Positions 58,806 through 64,000 of a stretch of 64,000 bases of DNA are shown one piece after another. Source of the DNA: Streptomyces coelicoflavus (GTDB lineage: Bacteria > Actinomycetota > Actinomycetes > Streptomycetales > Streptomycetaceae); the NCBI RefSeq assembly GCF_003112555.1, contig NZ_BEWB01000024.1, positions 1-64,000 of the forward strand, in the 5' to 3' direction. Positions within the stretch are counted from its first letter, which is position 1, and every line of letters starts with the position of its first letter. Made by a program: the position numbers and the translations under genes. The notes beneath the pieces were generated by a model, which saw only the letters and a list, made by a program, of their open reading frames with translations, was not told the DNA's origin and did no database searches.

Positions 58806-60179
58806 ATGAACGACACTCCGGGCTGGGCATCGCCCGGATCCGCCCCGTCCGACGGGCAGGAGCCCGGCGCGCCCGGCCCCGCCGCGCCCGCCGACCGCCC
58901 CGCCGGCCCCGACCGGCCGGACGCGGAACCGACGAGCCCCGGCACGAAGTGGTCCAAGGAGCAGCCGCCCCCCGGCCAGTGGTCCGCGCCGACCGGCCCC
59001 GCAGGCACGGGCCAGGCCCCGCCTCCTCCGCCACCGCCCGGCCCGGGCTGGGGCACCCCGCCGCCCGGGCCCCCCGGAGGCGGCTACGGCGGCTACCCGG
59101 GCCCGGGCGGCTACGGCGGCCCGGGCGGCGGCTACGGCGGCTACGGCGCCCCCGGAGGACACGGCGGCTGGGGAGGCGGCTGGGGCGGTCCCCCGCCTGC
59201 GGCCAAGCCCGGCGTGATCCCGCTCCGCCCGCTCGGCGTCGGCGAGATCCTCGACGGTGCCGTCTCGACCATGCGCACCTACTGGCGCACCGTCCTCGGC
59301 ATCTCCCTGACCGTCGCCGTCTTCACCGAGGTCATCGTCGTACTGCTCCAGGGCCTCGTCCTGGACGACACCAGCAGCGAGGTCCTCAACGACCCCGACG
59401 CCACCCTGAGCGAGCTCAGCGACGCGCTGGCCGACACCACGCTCAACTCGAGCGTCGTCTTCCTGCTCTCCCTGATCGGCACCGTACTGGCCACCGCCCT
59501 GCTCACCACCGTCACCAGCCGCGCCGTACTCGGCAAACCGGTGACCACCGCCGAGGCCTGGCGGGACGCCCGTCCCCAGGTGCTGAAGCTGTTCGGCCTG
59601 ATCCTCCTGCTGCTCCTCATCTCCGTCGCCCTCCTCACGGCAGGCATGACTCCCGGTCTGATCATCACGGCAACGGCGAACAGCGGGGCCGGCGTGGCCC
59701 TGACCGCCCTGGGCTTCATCGCGGGCGGCGTCGTCGCGGTCTGGCTCTGGGTCCGCTTCTCGCTCGCGTCCCCCGCGCTGATGCTGGAGAAGCAGGGCAT
59801 CAAGAAGGCGCTGGGCCGCTCGGTGAAGCTGGTGCGCGGCTCCTGGTGGCGCGTCTTCGGCATCCAGCTGCTCGCCTCGGTGATCGCCGGCGTCGTCGCG
59901 TCGATCATCGTCATCCCGTTCACCCTCCTCGCCGCTGTCGTCGGCGGCGACGGGATCGGCGGCTTCCTGGCGGGCACCGGCGACCTCGGCTGGACGTTCC
60001 TCGTCGTCAGCGGCATCGGTTCGGTGATCGGATCCATGATCACTTTCCCGATCACGGCGGGCGTGACCGTCCTGCTCTACATCGACCGGCGCATCCGCCG
60101 CGAGGCCCTCGACCTCGAGCTGATCCGCGCCGCCGGCACCCGGGGTCCCGGCGCCTCCGGCGCCGTCCCGGGGAGCTGA
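58806..60179 (+). CDS. Multi-pass membrane protein (glycerophosphodiester phosphodiesterase membrane-domain type)
   Basis: A 457-residue protein. Residues 1-135 are disordered and rich in Pro and Gly (GGYGGYPGP repeats). From PGVIPLRPLGVGEILDGAVSTMRTYWRTVLGISL on it has about six membrane segments and the pattern LGRSVKLVRGSWWRVFGIQLL seen in GPDPase_memb/DUF7847-type proteins. There is no phosphodiesterase catalytic domain. It is the first gene of an operon with DUF4129, DUF4350, MoxR and DUF58 genes. The ATG follows AAGGAG at 5-6 nt spacing. Confidence 0.8.
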   Translation: MNDTPGWASPGSAPSDGQEPGAPGPAAPADRPAGPDRPDAEPTSPGTKWSKEQPPPGQWSAPTGPAGTGQAPPPPPPPGPGWGTPPPGPPGGGYGGYPGPGGYGGPGGGYGGYGAPGGHGGWGGGWGGPPPAAKPGVIPLRPLGVGEILDGAVSTMRTYWRTVLGISLTVAVFTEVIVVLLQGLVLDDTSSEVLNDPDATLSELSDALADTTLNSSVVFLLSLIGTVLATALLTTVTSRAVLGKPVTTAEAWRDARPQVLKLFGLILLLLLISVALLTAGMTPGLIITATANSGAGVALTALGFIAGGVVAVWLWVRFSLASPALMLEKQGIKKALGRSVKLVRGSWWRVFGIQLLASVIAGVVASIIVIPFTLLAAVVGGDGIGGFLAGTGDLGWTFLVVSGIGSVIGSMITFPITAGVTVLLYIDRRIRREALDLELIRAAGTRGPGASGAVPGS

Positions 60180-60183
60180 TGCG

Positions 60184-60975
60184 GTGAGCACGCCGGGGGG
60201 AGTTCTCACAGAGGTGCTGTCACGCACCGCCGCACGCACGGTGTCACGCGCCGGCGACACCTCCGCGCTGTCGGCACTGTCGCTGTCGCGCTCCGGCGAC
60301 GAACCGCCGGTGACGATCCCGGGCGACCCCGCGAGGGAGGCAGCACGGCGCGAGCTGTCCAAGCGCATGTACCACGAGAACGACCCCAGCTGGTTCCAGC
60401 GGGCCCTGAACGCCTTCTGGGACTGGATCGAGGAGCTCTTCGGCAAGGCGTCCACCGCGACGCCCGGCGGGACGCTCGGACTGGTCGTCGTCATCGTGGC
60501 CGTCCTGGCGGTGCTGGGCGCCCTCTGGTGGCGCCTGGGCACCCCCCGCCGCAGTCCCGTCTCCGCCCCCGCCCTCTTCGACGACCGCCCCCGCAGCGCC
60601 GCCGACCACCGCGCCGCCGCCGAGGCACACGCCGCCCAAGGACACTGGAGCCGGGCCGTCCAGGAACGCATGCGCGCCGTCGTCCGCGCCCTGGAGGAAC
60701 GCGCGCTGCTCGACACCCGCCCCGGCCGCACCGCCGACGAGGCGGCCACCGAGGCCGGCCGTGCCCTGCCCGTCCACAGGGACCGGCTGCGCGCCGCCGC
60801 CCTGGACTTCGACGACGTCGCGTACGGCGGCCGGCCCGGCAGCGAACAGTCGTACCGGCGCCTCACCGAACTCGACCACGACCTGGAACGCAGCAAGCCC
60901 CACCTGGCGAACAGCACGGCCGGCGGCACCACGGGCGACGCGGACCGGGACACCCACCGGGGAGCCGCCGAATGA
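60184..60975 (+). CDS. DUF4129-domain membrane protein
   Basis: A 263-residue protein with one transmembrane helix (about 94-115) followed by the DUF4129 domain (DHRAAAEAHAAQGHWSRAVQERMRAVVRALEERALLDTRPGRTADEAA, then LDFDDVAYGGRPGSEQSYRRLTELD). The N-terminal part has DPAREAARRELSKRMYHENDPSWFQRALNAFWDWIEEL, typical of this group. The domain normally occurs with MoxR/DUF58 genes, as here. The GTG starts four bases after the previous stop, and its stop overlaps the next ATG. Confidence 0.85.
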   Translation: MSTPGGVLTEVLSRTAARTVSRAGDTSALSALSLSRSGDEPPVTIPGDPAREAARRELSKRMYHENDPSWFQRALNAFWDWIEELFGKASTATPGGTLGLVVVIVAVLAVLGALWWRLGTPRRSPVSAPALFDDRPRSAADHRAAAEAHAAQGHWSRAVQERMRAVVRALEERALLDTRPGRTADEAATEAGRALPVHRDRLRAAALDFDDVAYGGRPGSEQSYRRLTELDHDLERSKPHLANSTAGGTTGDADRDTHRGAAE

Positions 60976-62189
60976 CCACCGAGGCCACGCTCCCCACCAC
61001 CGCGGCCTCGCCCACCGCCCGCCAGGTGTGGACCCGCACGCGGGGCATCGCGCTCGCCCTCGTCCTGCTGCTCGCCGGGGCCGTCGCGATCGCGGTCGTC
61101 CGCTCCGACGCCCGGCACGGCGCACTCGATCCGCGCTCCGCCGACCCCTACGGCAGCCGCGCCGTCGCCGAACTCCTCGCCGACCGGGGGGTCTCCACGC
61201 GCGTGGTCACCACCCTGGACGAAGCACGGGCCGCGACCGGCCAGAACACCACGCTGCTGGTCGCCGCGCCCGACCTCCTGACGGAACGACAGCAGAACCG
61301 ACTGCACTCCGCGACGACCGGCTCCGGGGGCCGCACCGTCCTCGTCGCCCCCGGCGGCGCCGCCGTCGAACGCCTCGCCCCCGGCGTCACCGCCGACCCC
61401 GCGCTCAGCTTCGACTCGACACTGGCCCCCGCCTGCGACCTGCCCGCCGCCCGGCGCGCGGGCGACGCCGCCACGGGCGGCATCCGCTACAGCACCCACC
61501 TCGAAGCCGACGCCTGCTATCCCAGCCGCCGCCTGGCCACCCTGCTGCGCCTCCCCGACCCGTCCGCGAAGGCGTCCGCCGAAGGCGCCCAGGGCGACAC
61601 CGTCGTCCTCGGCGCCCGCGAGATCCTCCTCAACGACCACCTCGACGAGCACGGCAACGCCTCGCTCGCCCTCCAGCTCCTCGGCTCCCGCGACCATCTG
61701 GTCTGGTACCTCCCCTCCCTCTCCGACATGCCGGCCCCGGACGAGGAACGCAGCTTCTTCGACCTGCTCCCGTCCGGCTGGCTCTGGGGCACCCTCCAGC
61801 TCTTCATCGCCGCCGCCCTCGCCGCCCTGTGGCGGGCACGCCGACTCGGCCCCCTGGTGCCGGAAAAACTCCCCGTCGCGATCCGCGCCTCCGAAACCGT
61901 CGAAGGCCGCGCCCGCCTCTACCGCAAGGCGAACGCCCGCGACCGCGCCGCCACCGCTCTTCGCTCCGCCACCCGCACCCGCCTCGCCCCTCTCGTAGGC
62001 GTCCCCGTCACCCAGGCCCAGACGCCCGAGTCCCTGCTCCCCGCCCTGTCCGCCCACCTGCACGGCGCACACGGCGACGGACAGTCCCTGCACGCTCTCC
62101 TCTTCGGCCCGCCGCCCGGCGACGACGCGGCCCTGATCGCACTCGCCGACCAACTCGACGCCCTCGAAAGAGAGGTACGCCGTCCATGA
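60972..62189 (+). CDS. DUF4350-domain membrane protein
   Basis: A 405-residue protein. One N-terminal helix (about 24-43), an extracytoplasmic DUF4350 domain (DPRSADPYGSRAVAELLADRGVSTRVV, then TLLVAAPDLLTE and VWYLPSLSDM), a second helix (about 272-290, WGTLQLFIAAALAALWRARRLG) and a cytoplasmic tail with RASETVEGRARLYRKANARDRAA. Coupled by ATGA overlaps to its neighbours on both sides. Function unknown; the domain is restricted to MoxR/DUF58 clusters. Confidence 0.85.
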   Translation: MTTEATLPTTAASPTARQVWTRTRGIALALVLLLAGAVAIAVVRSDARHGALDPRSADPYGSRAVAELLADRGVSTRVVTTLDEARAATGQNTTLLVAAPDLLTERQQNRLHSATTGSGGRTVLVAPGGAAVERLAPGVTADPALSFDSTLAPACDLPAARRAGDAATGGIRYSTHLEADACYPSRRLATLLRLPDPSAKASAEGAQGDTVVLGAREILLNDHLDEHGNASLALQLLGSRDHLVWYLPSLSDMPAPDEERSFFDLLPSGWLWGTLQLFIAAALAALWRARRLGPLVPEKLPVAIRASETVEGRARLYRKANARDRAATALRSATRTRLAPLVGVPVTQAQTPESLLPALSAHLHGAHGDGQSLHALLFGPPPGDDAALIALADQLDALEREVRRP

Positions 62190-63178
62190 TGGACCCGACC
62201 ACTGACAACGCCGGGCAGAGCGCGGCCCCGGGCAACGCCCGCGCCGCCCTCGAAGCCCTGCGCGCCGAGATCGCCAAGGCCGTGGTCGGCCAGGACGCCG
62301 CCGTGACCGGTCTCGTCGTGGCCCTCCTGTGCCGCGGCCACGTCCTGCTCGAAGGCGTACCCGGAGTCGCCAAGACGCTGCTCGTCCGCACCCTCGCCCA
62401 GGCCACCGAGCTCGACACCAAGCGCGTCCAGTTCACCCCCGACCTGATGCCGAGCGACGTCACCGGTTCCCTCGTCTACGACGCCCGCACCGCCGAGTTC
62501 TCCTTCCAGCCCGGCCCGGTCTTCACCAACCTCCTGCTCGCCGACGAGATCAACCGCACGCCCCCGAAGACCCAGTCGTCCCTCCTGGAAGCCATGGAGG
62601 AACGCCAGGTCACGGTGGACGGCACCCCTCGTCCGCTTCCCGAGCCCTTCCTCGTCGCGGCGACCCAGAACCCGGTCGAGTACGAGGGCACCTACCCCCT
62701 TCCGGAAGCCCAGCTGGACCGCTTCCTGCTCAAGCTCACCGTCCCGCTGCCCACCCGCCAGGACGAGGTCGACGTCCTCACCCGGCACGCCGCCGGCTTC
62801 GACCCGCGCGACCTGCACGCCGCCGGCGTACGCCCTGTCACGAGCGCCGCCGACCTGGAGGCCGCCCGTGCCGAGGCCGCCAAGACGACCGTCTCGCCGG
62901 AGATCACCGCCTACGTCGTCGACATCTGCCGCGCCACCCGCGAGTCGCCGTCCCTCACCCTCGGTGTCTCACCCCGCGGAGCCACAGCGCTGCTGTCGAC
63001 CGCCCGCGCGTGGGCCTGGCTCACCGGCCGCGACTACGTGACCCCCGACGACGTGAAGGCCCTGGCCCTTCCCACTCTCCGGCACCGTGTCCAGCTCCGC
63101 CCGGAAGCCGAGATGGAGGGCGTGACCGCCGACTCGGTCATCAACGCGATCCTCGCCCACGTCCCCGTGCCCCGCTGA
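62186..63178 (+). CDS. MoxR-family AAA+ ATPase
   Basis: A 330-residue AAA+ chaperone-like ATPase. Walker A is LLEGVPGVAKT (about 54-64), with Ala in place of the usual Gly before Lys as in many MoxR proteins; Walker B is LLADEINRTPP near 116, sensor 1 is VAATQNPVEYEGTYPLPEAQLDRF, and VSPRGATAL is the C-terminal motif. MoxR proteins assist assembly or metal loading of VWA-domain partners; the DUF58 protein encoded next is the expected partner. ATG 62186 overlaps the previous stop; ATG 62189 is also possible. Confidence 0.92.
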   Translation: MMDPTTDNAGQSAAPGNARAALEALRAEIAKAVVGQDAAVTGLVVALLCRGHVLLEGVPGVAKTLLVRTLAQATELDTKRVQFTPDLMPSDVTGSLVYDARTAEFSFQPGPVFTNLLLADEINRTPPKTQSSLLEAMEERQVTVDGTPRPLPEPFLVAATQNPVEYEGTYPLPEAQLDRFLLKLTVPLPTRQDEVDVLTRHAAGFDPRDLHAAGVRPVTSAADLEAARAEAAKTTVSPEITAYVVDICRATRESPSLTLGVSPRGATALLSTARAWAWLTGRDYVTPDDVKALALPTLRHRVQLRPEAEMEGVTADSVINAILAHVPVPR

Positions 63179-64000
63179 TGGCACTCACCGGACGCGCCGC
63201 GCTCATCGCGGCCCTGGGCTCCGTCCCCATCGGCATCTGGGACCCGAGCTGGACGGGGATCCTTGCGGTCAACGCCCCGCTGGCCGTGGCCTGCGCCTGC
63301 GACTTCGCCCTGGCCGCTCCCGTACGCCGCCTCGGCCTGAGCCGTTCCGGCGACACGTCCGCCCGCCTGGGCGACACCGCCGACGTCACCCTGACGGTCA
63401 CCAACCCGTCGGGCCGCCCGCTCCGGGCCCGCCTGCGCGACGCCTGGCCGCCGAGCAGCTGGCAGCCCGGCACGGAGACGGCGGCCTCCCGCCACACCCT
63501 CACGGTGCCCGCGGGGGAACGCCGCCGCGTCACCACGCGTCTGCGGCCCACCCGCCGCGGCGACCGCCAGGCGGACCGCGTCACGATCCGCTCCTACGGC
63601 CCCCTGGGTCTCTTCACCCGCCAGGGCACCCACCGGGTCCCCTGGACCGTACGCGTCCTCCCTCCGTTCACCAGCCGCAAGCATCTCCCCTCGAAGCTGT
63701 CCCGCCTCCGCGAACTCGACGGGCGCACCAGCGTCCTCATCCGCGGAGAAGGCACGGAGTTCGACAGCCTGCGCGACTACGTACCCGGCGACGACACCCG
63801 CTCCATCGACTGGCGCGCGACGGCACGCCAGTCCGCCGTCGCCGTACGCACCTGGCGCCCAGAGCGCGACCGGCACATCCTGCTCGTCCTCGACACCGGC
63901 CGCACCTCGGCGGGCCGCGTGGGTGACGCGCCCCGCCTCGACGCCGCCATGGACGCGGCTCTGCTGCTGGCCGCCCTGGCCTCCCGCGCGGCCGACCGCG
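63178..64000 (+). CDS. DUF58-domain protein, 3' end outside window
   Basis: The ATG overlaps the moxR stop by one base (TGATG) and the frame stays open to the window edge, giving 274 residues. Two short hydrophobic segments are at about 8-22 and 30-46; a beta-rich region and then the DUF58 signature GEGTEFDSLRDYVPGDDTRSIDWRATAR (about 188-215) follow, and a VWA-like start HILLVLDTGRTS. It pairs with MoxR ATPases. The gene is truncated only by the window edge. Confidence 0.9.
   Translation, partial: MALTGRAALIAALGSVPIGIWDPSWTGILAVNAPLAVACACDFALAAPVRRLGLSRSGDTSARLGDTADVTLTVTNPSGRPLRARLRDAWPPSSWQPGTETAASRHTLTVPAGERRRVTTRLRPTRRGDRQADRVTIRSYGPLGLFTRQGTHRVPWTVRVLPPFTSRKHLPSKLSRLRELDGRTSVLIRGEGTEFDSLRDYVPGDDTRSIDWRATARQSAVAVRTWRPERDRHILLVLDTGRTSAGRVGDAPRLDAAMDAALLLAALASRAADR

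Overview
The window is chromosomal DNA from a Streptomyces. Base composition is very GC-rich with GC-biased third codon positions, GTG starts are frequent, and ATGA stop/start overlaps are common. The gene order (prfB, two Ser/Thr kinases, ohrA-ohrR, galE, a large NAD-glutamate dehydrogenase, secA, hpf, lpqB-mtrB-mtrA, mtnA) is the one I know from the S. coelicolor core chromosome. No rRNA, tRNA or CRISPR array was seen.

Left part (1-11.0 kb): the end of an IS5-family element whose transposase is read in two frames, a barstar-like gene abutting it, and a sortase-anchored repetitive surface protein. Then come prfB, two membrane-anchored Ser/Thr kinases, a large FHA plus FtsK/SpoIIIE-type ATPase protein divergent from the second kinase, and a small VOC protein. 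11.2-14.9 kb is a sugar ABC importer (lipoprotein plus two permeases, no ATPase gene), one permease carrying an unusual extracytoplasmic insert.

Cell-surface polymer genes lie in two blocks. Block 1 (15.1-24.9 kb) holds three large GT2 plus CDP-glycerol glycerophosphotransferase fusions and two polytopic GT-C-like membrane proteins. Block 2 (30.3-36.2 kb) holds a TagGH/Wzm-Wzt-type ABC exporter, a fourth fusion and a GT2 protein. Two of the four fusions have replaced the conserved His of the HGTPLK motif, and the fourth has a degenerate GT2 half. Between the blocks lie ohrA-ohrR, galE, a membrane glutaredoxin-like gene coupled to a DinB-family gene, an M55 D-aminopeptidase, a short decayed region and a TetR regulator.

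Right part: NAD-GDH, a HAD hydrolase, two conserved hypotheticals, secA, a GNAT acetyltransferase, a YcaQ/AlkX-type DNA glycosylase, an orphan NarL/LuxR response regulator, hpf, a ComF-type phosphoribosyltransferase, lpqB-mtrB-mtrA and mtnA. Last is an operon of membrane protein, DUF4129, DUF4350, MoxR ATPase and DUF58 protein that runs off the right edge.

The most notable non-coding signal is a promoter-like motif, TTGTCAGTG-N8-TAnnnT, found four times. It matches the RecA-independent DNA-damage (RecA-NDp, PafBC-type) promoter described in actinobacteria. It lies just upstream of the HAD hydrolase, the YcaQ/AlkX-type glycosylase, the FHA-FtsK gene and a 22-codon remnant ORF. In three of the four the start codon is only 6-8 nt past the -10 hexamer, implying leaderless mRNAs. 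A second non-coding feature is a dispersed intergenic element with a GTGCCGC/GCGGCAC hairpin, present at 36.37 and 48.59 kb and preceded by expanded copies of its left half.
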